From positions 1-64,000 of the forward strand of contig JAOYTL010000023.1 of the NCBI GenBank assembly GCA_025846845.1: a stretch of DNA of 64,000 nucleotides, given 5' to 3'. Below, one piece after another: positions 17,587 through 28,000 of this stretch. Made by a program: the position numbers and the translations under genes. The notes beneath the pieces were generated by a model. The model saw only the letters and a program-made list of their open reading frames with translations, made no database searches and was not told where the DNA came from. The stretch's first letter is position 1. Each line of letters begins with the position of its first letter. This stretch comes from Alloboseaceae bacterium BT-24-1 (GTDB lineage Bacteria; Pseudomonadota; Alphaproteobacteria; Rhizobiales; Beijerinckiaceae).

Positions 17587-17993
17587 TGCCCCTTGAGCAC
17601 GGTGTTGGCGGATCCGGTCGTTTGCGTTGCGCCACGGACGACCAGCTGCGTCTGCACGGCGAACTCGAAGGAGCGGTTCATCGATTCGATCACGCGATCG
17701 AGCTGCCGGTTGTCCAATGCGCTGCGCTCCGTCGCCCCCTGTTGAGCGGTGCTCGACGGGGCCTGCTCACGCGCGCTCTCGCCGGCCCGGCGCAGGAAGC
17801 CGTCCATCCGGCTCGTCAGCTCCGAGGCGAGCTGACCTGGATCGGCCAGGGCTCCGGCCCGCGTCGGCCAGTTCTGCTGGCGCGCCGCGGCTTCTGCCGC
17901 GTGATCGAAAGCCGGCTGCTGCTCGGCGCCGGTCTGGATGACCAGCGTGGAGCCAGATAGCAATGTGGTCGGCAGCCCGTTTGCGATCGTCAT
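17583..17993 (-). CDS. sctI: T3SS inner-rod protein SctI (NolB-like)
   Basis: 136 residues, no signal peptide. The C-terminal 45 residues match the inner-rod pattern: SMNRSFEFAVQTQLVVRGATQ then VLKGQ at the very end. The N-terminal two-thirds is low in conservation and helical. Rhizobial loci start this operon with NolB at the same place. It is coupled to sctJ by a 4-base overlap and lies 40 bases behind the 85-residue gene. Confidence 0.82.
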   Translation of the reverse strand: MTIANGLPTTLLSGSTLVIQTGAEQQPAFDHAAEAAARQQNWPTRAGALADPGQLASELTSRMDGFLRRAGESAREQAPSSTAQQGATERSALDNRQLDRVIESMNRSFEFAVQTQLVVRGATQTTGSANTVLKGQ

Positions 17994-18033
17994 CTGTGCC
18001 TCCGAAAACTGGATCTGCGAGAACTGGCTGCGG

Positions 18034-18291
18034 TCAACCGTCCTCGTCGGCCATGACCTCGCCGAGCATGTCGGTCATGCGGGGCATCAGCAGCATCGAC
18101 ATGATCTGTGACCCGTATTGGCCGACCATCCGGGCGAGTTCGTCCTGGCTGATCTCATCCTCCTGATCGGCGCCTCCAGCGCCGGCGTTGCGCTGCTGTG
18201 CCGCGGCGATCGCATCATCGAAACCTGCGCCATTGCCGTTGTTGTCGACCGAGCCGCCAGGCAGGGCGGTATTGACCGGTTGCACGCTCAT
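18034..18291 (-). CDS. Small T3SS-operon protein, function unknown
   Basis: 85 residues from ATG 18291, which has a strong GAGGAG site seven bases upstream. The N-terminal half is Asn/Gly/Ala-rich and probably disordered; the C-terminal 40 residues form one amphipathic helix containing several Met (LARMVGQYGSQIMSMLLMPRMTDMLGEV). It is the first gene of the sctI-to-sctT operon. Small size, lack of a signal peptide and position make it a candidate early substrate (needle-like or secreted regulator), but I recognise no family. Confidence 0.6.
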   Translation of the reverse strand: MSVQPVNTALPGGSVDNNGNGAGFDDAIAAAQQRNAGAGGADQEDEISQDELARMVGQYGSQIMSMLLMPRMTDMLGEVMADEDG

Positions 18292-18707
18292 CGCTGCTCT
18301 CCTCGGGGTCTCGCCGCACGGCGCAGTCGCGTCGCCGGGTTGGAGTTGTGGGTAAGGGTAGGGGCGGGATTTTCCTGATGTCAACGCTTATTGCAATGTA
18401 AGTGCCGTTGATGGCTAGATGATATGCTTTTGAATTATGAATTCATAAGGCAATATCTAGTTACTTCGAAATTAAAAGCATTTACATACGCCGCTATAGT
18501 TCCATTTGGATCTAGTAGGCAATCTACATGTGCATTCATAATCTGGAATAACGTCAGTTTATGTGATTTGAATGCTTGACGAATCCTTTCTCGAGATTAA
18601 CGTTCTTCCTACCTTGGACGGCTTTCGGGTCGTTCGGGTGCCGGAGCCGGGGGCATCGAAGATCCCGCACCGGTCCGATCCAGAGCACGTCAAAAACGGA
18701 GTCTGCG
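18292..18707. promoter_or_regulatory. Divergent control region between the sctI operon and the effector genes
   Basis: About 415 bases without a convincing gene. The block 18380-18580 is markedly AT-rich. It contains the perfect 14-base palindrome TTATGAATTCATAA at 18435-18448 and a related half, GCATTCATAATC, at 18532-18543. The ten-base core is identical to the one between sctC1 and sctD. The region must drive the large minus-strand T3SS operon and, rightwards, the small gene at 18708 and the giant gene. I saw no rhizobial tts box. Confidence 0.55.
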
Positions 18708-18872
18708 ATGTCCGGAACCTCGTCCGTCCAGAACACCACCACGCCGGAGAATGCGATCCAACAGATGGAAGCCGCCTTCAACCGCGCCATCGTGAAGTCG
18801 GCGGAAATCACCACCAAGACGACCGAGAAGAAGGTCAGCCTCGACGCAGCCAAGCAGCGTCCGAACGCCTGA
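18708..18872 (+). CDS. 54-residue protein, candidate T3SS early substrate
   Basis: A short frame from ATG 18708 with ACGGAG upstream. It is Ser/Thr-rich at the start (MSGTSSVQNTTTPENAIQQ), then one amphipathic helix (MEAAFNRAIVKSAEITTKTTEKK), with no Cys, no Trp and no signal peptide. T3SS needle or pilus subunits are small helical proteins of about this length, and none was found elsewhere in the locus. It precedes the giant effector candidate by 172 bases. The assignment rests on size, composition and position only. Confidence 0.5.
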   Translation: MSGTSSVQNTTTPENAIQQMEAAFNRAIVKSAEITTKTTEKKVSLDAAKQRPNA

Positions 18873-19044
18873 TCGCGCCTTCGTGGCGCCCTGGCGTGGC
18901 CGACCGGCCACCGCCCTCCAAGCCATCACCGCGCGCCGCCATAAGGCGGCGCGCGGCTCCTCCGACAGCGTATCGGTCCCGTCGCCATCGACCAGGTGTG
19001 CGGGCTAGCCGGAACGTTGCCGGCGCCAGCTTCAGGAGGCCGTC

Positions 19045-22000
19045 ATGCGAGTCAACAAACCCGACGGTGGTCTTGTCAGCCAGACCACGAGCACGCAGTC
19101 GACCAACCCGATCGGATCGCTGCTCAAGACCCTCGCCGACGTGGTTCGCAAGGTACTGCAGGCGTTGGCGCCTGTCCTGTCGCGGGTGAACTACGCCGCC
19201 TCCATGACTAGTGCAGCAGGCCGGAATCCCAAAGTGATCTGGGCCGGAGAGCTGAAGCCGGGCCAGGCCAACACACCGCAGGGCCAGGCCCTCATCGCCA
19301 AGCAGGAGCGGGTGTTGATCCTGCTCGCACAGCTCCTCGCGAACTCGCTCGCCAACAGCGATCCGGCGAAGGCGAAAGAGAATCAGGTCCTCGTCGCCCA
19401 GATCAACGCGATCATCCTCAATGACGAGTCGACAGTCGCAGGTCAGGAAGCGCACGACCGCGGCGTCGAGACGGCGGCGGCCGAACAGAAATATGGCCCT
19501 GGCACTGCGGAGAAGCCGCAACTCATGCCGTCGGGCGGGGGCGGCTGGATTCAGTCGAATGGCCAGTGGGTTCATCCGGAATTGGCTCGCGCCCGGGCCG
19601 CGCAGGACTCGGCCGAAGCGCGCGCTGTCGAAGCCCGCGCCAAATCCGACGAGGCGACGGCGCAAGTCGAGGTCTACGCCGCTGACCCGGAATATCGCTC
19701 GGCGGTCGCCGGCGCGAACCGGACGCTGGCCAAGACACTGGCGCCGGAAGGCATCACCTTCGAGATCAAGGCGACCAAGCCGCTCGCCCAGGCGCAGTCC
19801 GACCTCAAGGATGCGCAGGGAGTTGCCGGCAAGGCGACGCAGAGCCGCCAGAAGCGCGAGCAGGCGGAAACCGTTCTTGTCGATGCGCTGGAGGACAAGA
19901 CAAAGGTGCGTGGGCCGCAAGGTCCCAACGCCCAGCAGGCCAGACCGGCGAACAGCACCGAGAGCAGCAAGGTCTCCGATCGCAGATCCGACTACGAGGA
20001 CAAGGAGGTCAGGGCCGGTTTCGCCGAGTACGGCCAGCTCTCGGCCGAAGCCGATCTGCTCGACGTCGAGATCAGCGAACTGGTGGCGAAGCAGCTGGTG
20101 CGGACGACCCAGCCCAATACGCCGGAGCGCGCCGAGGCCGACCGGATGCTCGAAACGGCCGGCAACCAGCGCAAGGTGGCGCAAGCCAACCGCGACGTCG
20201 CGGTCAAGGCCAGCGATCTCGCCGATGCCGAACGAGACCTTGCCGGCGTGCAACTCCAGGCTGCGCCGATCGAGGACGCCGCGCTGAACAACCTGCGGAG
20301 CAAGAGCCCCCACCTCTTTGAGCAAGACGGTTTCACTGACGGCAAGAGCAAATACTCCGGCACGCTACAGAGCGTCTCGGTCGACGACGACTCGAAGGAC
20401 GGACAGCTCCACGCCACCTTCGTCTACGAACACAAGACGCTGGTGATCCCGCTGACCTTTCAACCGGGCGCCAAGAATGTCCGGCGCAGCGGCCATGAGC
20501 GCGAGATCGACGCAGCCTGGAACAACATTGCCGGGTGCGGTCCGAACGGCCTCCTCGGCGCGCAGCAACGCAAGCAGGCGGCTGAGAAGGCCTACACCTC
20601 GAGCACCATCACGCAGATCGACGTCAATATCGATCTCGCGGGCAAGACCATCCCCGCGCTCGAGACAGCACTGAACACCGCGCTCACGACGAAGGGGCCG
20701 GCGATCCCGGTTGGCGGCCCCGGCGAGGCCGCGCCTTTCCCCGGCGCGGTCAAGTCGACGATGAACGGCGTGGAGGTCTGGGTTCATCCCGAGGTCGCGC
20801 TGATCCTGTCGGCGCTCAACGCGACACGGGAGCTGGACAAGGACCTGCGACTGCAGCGCGAGCACGCAGTCGCCTGGCATGACTACGCGGTGTTCACGGC
20901 GACACAGCCGACCAAGCTGCTCAACGAAGATTCAGGCCAGCACCAGAGCAGCATGCAGGCGGCTTACTACCGCGACAGGCAAACCCAGGCGACCCACCAG
21001 ATCGAGCTCACCTTCGGTGCGATGGCCCAGCAGACCCTGCCGGACAGCAAGGCGCTGTTCGGGGCCGAGCATGTGCTGGGAGGCCAGGCGCTCAAGTCGA
21101 CATTGCAACTGGCCGGAGCGGCTCCGGAGGAAGCCGGGAGGATGGCCGGCAAGATCCAGGAGATCGGCGGCGATCAGGCACAGGTCGCCTTCGTGCCGTT
21201 CCAGTACATCGACGCCAGCGTCGGCTCGCAGCAGATGCTGTTCGCGATCGTGCGCGGGACCGACGGCAAGGATCATGTCGTTGACGGTCGCGGGTCCGAC
21301 TACGTCCTCGACGGGCGCAAGCCGGAGAACATCAAATCTTTCATCGAGACCTACCAGAACGACAACGACCTGATGGATAGCGGCACCATCGTCGTTCCGA
21401 AGAACCTCTCCTTCACGGCCAAGGGCGACAAGGTCGAGACCGAGGCCTACCAGGCCCACGTCAAGACCTTCGTCGAGAAATACGTCGATCCGATCGCGAC
21501 CGGCGTCGCCGCCGGCGCACCGCTGTTGATGCTGATCCCTGGCGTCAATGTCGTCGCGGCTCCACTCGCGATCGTCGCCGGCACCTATGTCGGCGGCAGG
21601 CAGCTGCAGGAATTCGGAGAAGACATCTACTACGGGCGCGAGATCACGCCGGGGCGCCTGATCATGGAGACGCTCTCGGCCGGAGCGACGATCTTCCCGG
21701 CCACCGCCTCGGCCTCGCGCGCGATCGGACTCAGAAACGCAGGCATGACCACTGTCGCGTCGCTCCGCACTTCGATCGGGGCGACCTACAGCCGAACCCC
21801 CTATTACCGCCATGCCGGCGAGATCATGCAGAGCGCCACCGGCGGAACGATCGGATTCGCTCGCACGCTCGATCTCGCCTCGATTGCAGCGGGCTCGCCG
21901 CTCCTCGCCGTCTCGGCCTTCAACATGATGGCTCATGGCGATGATCCCGGCATGAACCCGTTGATGGAGCTGATGAGCTTCGCCTCGGGCGTCTACGGCA

Positions 22001-25000
22001 CGGTGTCGGGCCTGCATGCGCGGATCGAGCAGGGGCGGGCGGCGCCGCAACCAACAGCGCGGAGACCGCGCCATGTAGCGAACGCGACGACATTCACGCA
22101 TCACGCGCCAGGGACGGCCGCTTTGCCAGGCGGCCTTGGGGGGTTGGGAACAGCGCGTGGTGGCGGCTCGCAAGGCGGAACGATCGTCGCGCAGACGCAA
22201 CCGACATCGGGGCCGCAGGCCGGTCGAAACGATGGCGGTGAGCCGACAGGTTCGGCCAAGCCGGAGAACGCCGGCGTCGAGCCAGTGATCGGGGCCGAGG
22301 GAGTGCCTACACCTTTGGCGGCAGCCGCCGCTCTGCCGAACGTTGCTGATGCGGTGGCGGCAAGTCAGATCGCCAATATCGGTGGTACCGGGCATGGCGA
22401 CACCGGCAACGGAAGCGCGGACCAGCAGGCGCGCCCGGGGCGCACAGCGGAAGAAGGGACCGTCAACGGTCCACGGCAAGGCGAAGCCGGCGACCGGCCG
22501 TTCATGCCCCTTTGGCAGCAGGCCCGGCAATCGCCGGATGGCTTGGCGCTTCCGGCGGATCGACGTGCCGAAATGGAGGCTGCCGGCAAGGATATTCCGC
22601 CGAGCGGTTGGCAGGCGGCCAAACCCTGGAAATGGCAGGAGAATGCGCCCGATATCCGGTTTTCGCTGCTTGGCCGGGTCAGGATCAATCCCGGGCCAGC
22701 TGGCGACGCTGTCAGGGCGGCGCTCGGTGCCCAGGTCGATTCGACGCCGGTCGGCTCGCCGACCTGGCGCTCGTACATGGCCGGTGTCGGTGTGCGCAGC
22801 AATTTCAGGGCGATCGGCGCCGCCATGGGCGAAGGCCCGGGTGCCGTGCGCGACGCCTTGCAATCGGAGGCGGGTCTCTCGATCCGGCCGAACGAGCATC
22901 GCAACGTCACGGGCGCGCAACTCGGGCTTCCGATCTCTCACCAGACGGCCTTCCAGTTCAAGGGAGCGGATCTGATCGCAGCTGGAGAACAGCTGATCTA
23001 CGGCGATCCATCGCAATCCGCATTCGACCTGCTGCCGAAAACCGGGCGCGTTATGCCTGCCACGAAGGGGTCGGCTCAGCCGCAAGGCCATGTCGTCGAG
23101 ATCGTCTACGGCCTCTCATTGCGCTCGGAATCCGTCACGCTGAAACCCGGCGAGACCGATGTGTTCGGTGCACCGGCGAACAACGCTGCCGGTTTCGTGC
23201 GCTTCGAGGACGGCGTGCCCTACAAGAAGGTGATGCTGGAGGACAAGCTCTACCTGCATCCCGCCTGGGTCAACGAACTGCCCACCTCGATCTCCAAGTT
23301 CATCCCGCGCGTCGCGCTGGAGCGCCGTTACGAAGTGGCGATGGACGCGATGTTCCATCAGGATTTCACGGTTTCGCGTGAGTTCCTCGATCTCAACCAG
23401 GTCGTGCTCGGCAAGCTGCGGCTGCGCACGCAGGTGGTCGTCAACAATGCCGACGATGCCGCCGCGCTGGCCGCGGCGCCATCCGCCGAAAAGCTCCAGG
23501 AGCTGTTGGCGAAGGGCGCGATCGATCAGGACCAGCGCCTGACCTATGTGCGCGGTTCCGGCAGCGGCCTGCGCCAGTCGGCGGTTCCCGGCCTGCCGCT
23601 GAAGGAGACGATCGTCGACCTCGCGGGCAATGAGAGGCGCGTTTGGTCGCCGGGTTCGAGCCGGCTGGAGGTGATCGTCAACGAGCAGTTCGGACCTCGC
23701 GGACTGATCAACCCCGACCGCCCGCTGCTCGCCAAGGCGCCAACGACATTCAGCCACTATATCCCGTCTGACGGGCCGATATTCTGGGGTCTGTTCGGCG
23801 ATGCGCAGAATGTCGCGCTGACGGTGGACCGGACCGTTGCGTGGTCGGTGCCGGCACTGCCGGTTGGTGTTCCAGGCGTTCGCTGGCTGCAGTTGCCGCT
23901 GTCCGCCAGCATCGAGGGCCGGCTGTTCTACCGGACAAAGCTGCCGGACGCTGCTCCGGCTGTCGCTGCCGAGCGAACGACAAGCTGGGAGTTTCCCCAG
24001 GCCGATGGCTTGACCCTGGCGGTCGAGGGGCCGCGCTGGCTGAAGCGGCTCGACGCGCGAGCCGAGACGGGGCGGGTTGCGGTCTTCCCGCGCGGCGGCA
24101 ACGAGGCGGTCGGCAAGTGGCTGAACCAGCTCGAAGCCGGCGCGAGCCCGAGCCAGAAGCAGGCCGTCGCCGATTTCAGGCGCGACGTTCTGCCCGGCCT
24201 CAAGGACGAATCCTTCCTGACGCCCGTGCAGGCGTCCGCCGTGCACGATTTCATCGCCGGGCAGGCGCGGCCGAAAACCGGTAGGCCGGAAGACGGCGTC
24301 GTCGAGCTTCGTCCCGGAGCGCTCGAACTGCCGCTCAAGGCCTGGTACGAGATGCAAGGGTTCACGGTGGAGATTGCACGGCGCGATCCCATGCCGCTCT
24401 GGGACGCTGCGCGGCAGAATCCCGAGACGCTGAGGGTACGCAGCGAGCCGGATGGCGACAGCGCCAGCCGGCCGGCGAAGCCTGCCACTGAAACCCCGGA
24501 TGCATTGAAGCCGCATTTCTGGTCGGTCGGCTCGTCGCATGCACTCGATGCAGCGACCGGGCCTGGATACCTTCGCCACCTGACCGACGGCACCGGCGCC
24601 GCGCCCGAAGACATCATGGCGCGCATTCGCGACAGGCTGGAGCAGGAAGCGAACAAGCCGCAGCCGCGTGATCTGAGCGCCGCCGCCTTGCCGCAGGGCG
24701 GACCAAATCAGCTATTGATCGCGAAGGGGCGCGGGCTGATCGGCCAGTCGCCCGACCAGAAGGTCGACGGCGCCTTGAACCTGGTGCTCGATTACCTAGG
24801 CAACGCTCGAGAGATCGCCCCAAGTTATCGCCAGGCGATCGCCGATCTCGGACATCTGGTGGGGCAGATCGAGAATCCGGGCCAGAGCACCTTCGACGCC
24901 CGGTTGCCTGCCGTGCTGGCCCGCGCTGACTCCTATGTTCTCAGCCGCGTCCTGAATCCGGGAGCGGAGTGGCCGCTGACGGTGGCGTTGCGACCGGCGG

Positions 25001-28000
25001 CCCCGACGCCGGCGGCTGCGCAACAAAGCGCCAGTGTTGCTCCGACGGTTCCAGCCATGCCACTGCGCACTGCAGGATCTGATGCATTGCTGTCGTCGGG
25101 CGTCGATTCGCTGATCGGACAGCATGGCGTCTCGCTCATGCCGAATCTGGCTGCCCAGGTGAGGGCGAACAAGGCCTTCAAGCAGACGCCGGACGATGAT
25201 CGTGCAGTCAGGCTGTTCCCGCAGCCATCCAGTGATCCCGGTGTGCAGACCCGGTTCGCGCTGACGCTGCAGCGGCCGGTCGATGTCTACGGACAGCAAG
25301 GCGGCGCTCCCGCCACAGGTCTGCGTACGGCCGATACCCAGTTCTTCGACAGCTATGCCGACGCCGCCGCTGCGGTTGCCAATCTGCCACCGCCGAAAGG
25401 AAGCCTGCGCGGCGGTTTCGTTTACAAGGTCGAGGCCGATGCGAAGGGCATCGCCGGCATCGGCAAGCTGGCCGAGATTCCGGTCGATTGGCTGCCAGGC
25501 GCCCAGTTCGTCTATCGAAGCGGGGACGTCTTTCCGGCGGTCGCCCTTCGGCCGGTGTCGGGCCCTGCCGCCGCAAACCAGCCCGCAATCGTTGCGCAGA
25601 CCCAGGCGGCACCGTCGGCCCAACCGCATGTCGGCCAGGCCGGGATCGCCAACAAGGCTTCGACCGACCCGATCGCCGAAGCCCGGCAATCTCCCGACAT
25701 CACGACGCGGCCGGCTTATGCCGGGCCGGACAGCAGCTTGCGGAAGTCCTTCGTCGATCCCGCGAACGCATATTGGCGCAAGAAGACCGCGAACGGAAAA
25801 CTGCCGGAGCCCGACGCGCAGATGAAGGCGCAGACCGCTTATCTCGCCATCGCGCAATCGCCGGACGACCATGCCCTCAAGGGTCGTCCGCTGCACAAGA
25901 AGGTGACGGATTATGCGACCAGGCAGGTGCCGCACCTGTTCGGATCGCATGACTACACGGCAATCCGCTACATCGAGGGGCCGCTGCCGCCGCAACAGAT
26001 CATGGGCGGGGGAGGGTCTCACCCGACGCTGAATCTCTCGGATTTCACGTTGCATTCGACGTTCGAAGGCGCACGTGAAGCGGTGCAGCAGCGCCCCGCT
26101 CCGGCGAAGAAGAAGGGCCGCAAGCAGGCGGCGCCGGGCGGCTATGTCTACCGGCTCGTCGGCCCCAAGGACGTGCTGACCGATGCGATCGCCTCGGGCT
26201 CGATCTCGCCGAAACTGGTCGAGGGCGGGCTGCGCGTCTTCGAGGATGGCAGTGTCTATCCCTATAGCGTCGTCAATCGCGACGCCGCCTATGCTCCCCA
26301 GCCGGGCGAGGCCTTCGTCAAGGGCGACCAGCCGGTTGGGCGCAAGGACAAGCTCAAGATCATCGGCACCAATGTCGGCTATGTCGGTGGCGCCGCCTTC
26401 GGCGCTTATATGACCGCGCGGTTGGGTACCGGCAGCCATATCGGCGCGCGCGATCTTCTATCGTCGCTGGCGATCTATGCCTGGCTGTTCCGCGGCGGCG
26501 TCGCCGGTATCCGGCAGGGCGCCAAGATCCGGTTGCAGAAGCGGCAGGACAGTGCCGCCCTCGTATCGAACGTCGCGCATGACAAGTTCAAGCCCGGAGA
26601 AGCCGTGCTCGATCAGATCGGGCGCCAGGTGACGGGAGGGCGCGGATGGCGGCTGGGGATCAAGAGGACGGATCGCCAGCGCTATGACAGCGCGATCGAG
26701 GTGGCGAAACATGCCGTGGAAAACAACAAAACGCCCGACCCAGCCACGATGATGGTGGTGCGCGAGGCAGTGGTCGATATGGCGACGAAACCGCTGCTCG
26801 GCAAGCGTGGTTTCTTTCACCATGTCGGAAACAAATCCGAGGTCGAAAAGGCCGCCGCCGAGCTGCACCAGGATCCGACGCAGTCGGCGCCGTGGCTGAC
26901 GATCGCCGACGCGCATCTCAATATTCTCAAGCGCCGGACCACCGGTTGGCAGGGCGCCGTCTGGGGCCATAGCCGTGCCGACCGGATGAACTATCTCCTC
27001 GCCTTCGAGACGATTCTTAAGAATCGGGGAGACGTCGAGGCGATGAAGGTGCTGGAAACTGCGCCGGGCCGGTTGATCTCGCCGAACACGCCGACCGGAC
27101 GCATTCTGGAGTTCGCGCGCTACGCCAGCTTCGGCATCAGCAATGCGAACACCACAAGGCTGGTGACCAATCCGTTCGCCGATCCCGCCGCCTATGGCTA
27201 TCTCGGCGTGCTCGACACCTTCGGCGGAACAGCTGATCTCGCCAGCAACTCCGCGAGCGCGGCATTCCTGTTCGGCAACTTGCCCGGCGTCGTCGGGACG
27301 GCTTCGAAGCGGGGCGTCGGCGATGCCGATTTCAATGCGCCCAAGAAGGCGGCTGATGAGCTCAGCGCGGCGTCGACCGGCGGCAACGTGCCGGCGACCC
27401 CTGCTCAGGCGCAATCGGCACCGCCTGCACAGGGCAGCGGGAGCGGCTCTACCGGAAAGAACAAGAAGCCGCACCCGACCTATGCAGCGACAAGTGGCGG
27501 CGGCAGGATCATCGGCCCGGTCCGCCGCTTCTTCGCCGGTGGCGGCGATCCGAGAGCCGTGTACCATGACGGCCGGCTGCCCGATGGCCCGCCGGAAGCG
27601 GACGGTACGCAGAAATACAAGCCGATGCACAAGCCGTCGCTGATCCAGCGCTGGCCGCAATACGCCTCCGCCGGCGACACCTACGGCATGGTACCGTTCT
27701 TCGTCGCCGACAGCATCCATGCGGCGAACGCCTTTGCAGCGGGGCAGCCGGTGCTCGGCGGTATCGAACTCCTGAAGGTCGCCGCCGATTGGTACGTCTT
27801 CCGCGGCGCCCAGAAGGACTATATCGACGAATACCGCTCCAATCGCGGCATGGGGCCGATCGTCTGGCACAGCCGCGTCACGGATATGTTCAATGCACCT
27901 TTGAACGGCGCTGAGCGTAATCCCGCTAGCGTCGACAAACCCTGGCTGCGCAATGGCCTGCCGCCGCTGGTCCTGCTCGGCGCAGCGGTCGCTGTCCGTG

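Noticed and set aside
18421..18580. Possible rhizobial tts box (TtsI site) in the T3SS promoter region
   Set aside because: No sequence resembling the known tts box was found; only the ATGAATTCAT palindrome stands out.
18835..20325. Minus-strand 496-residue frame opposite the giant gene
   Set aside because: It is Leu/Arg-rich sequence with no motifs, a mirror of the plus-strand coding bias.
20932..23091. Long minus-strand frame (719 residues) inside the giant gene
   Set aside because: Very Arg/Gly/Asp-rich with no start signal or domain; typical antisense frame in high-GC DNA.
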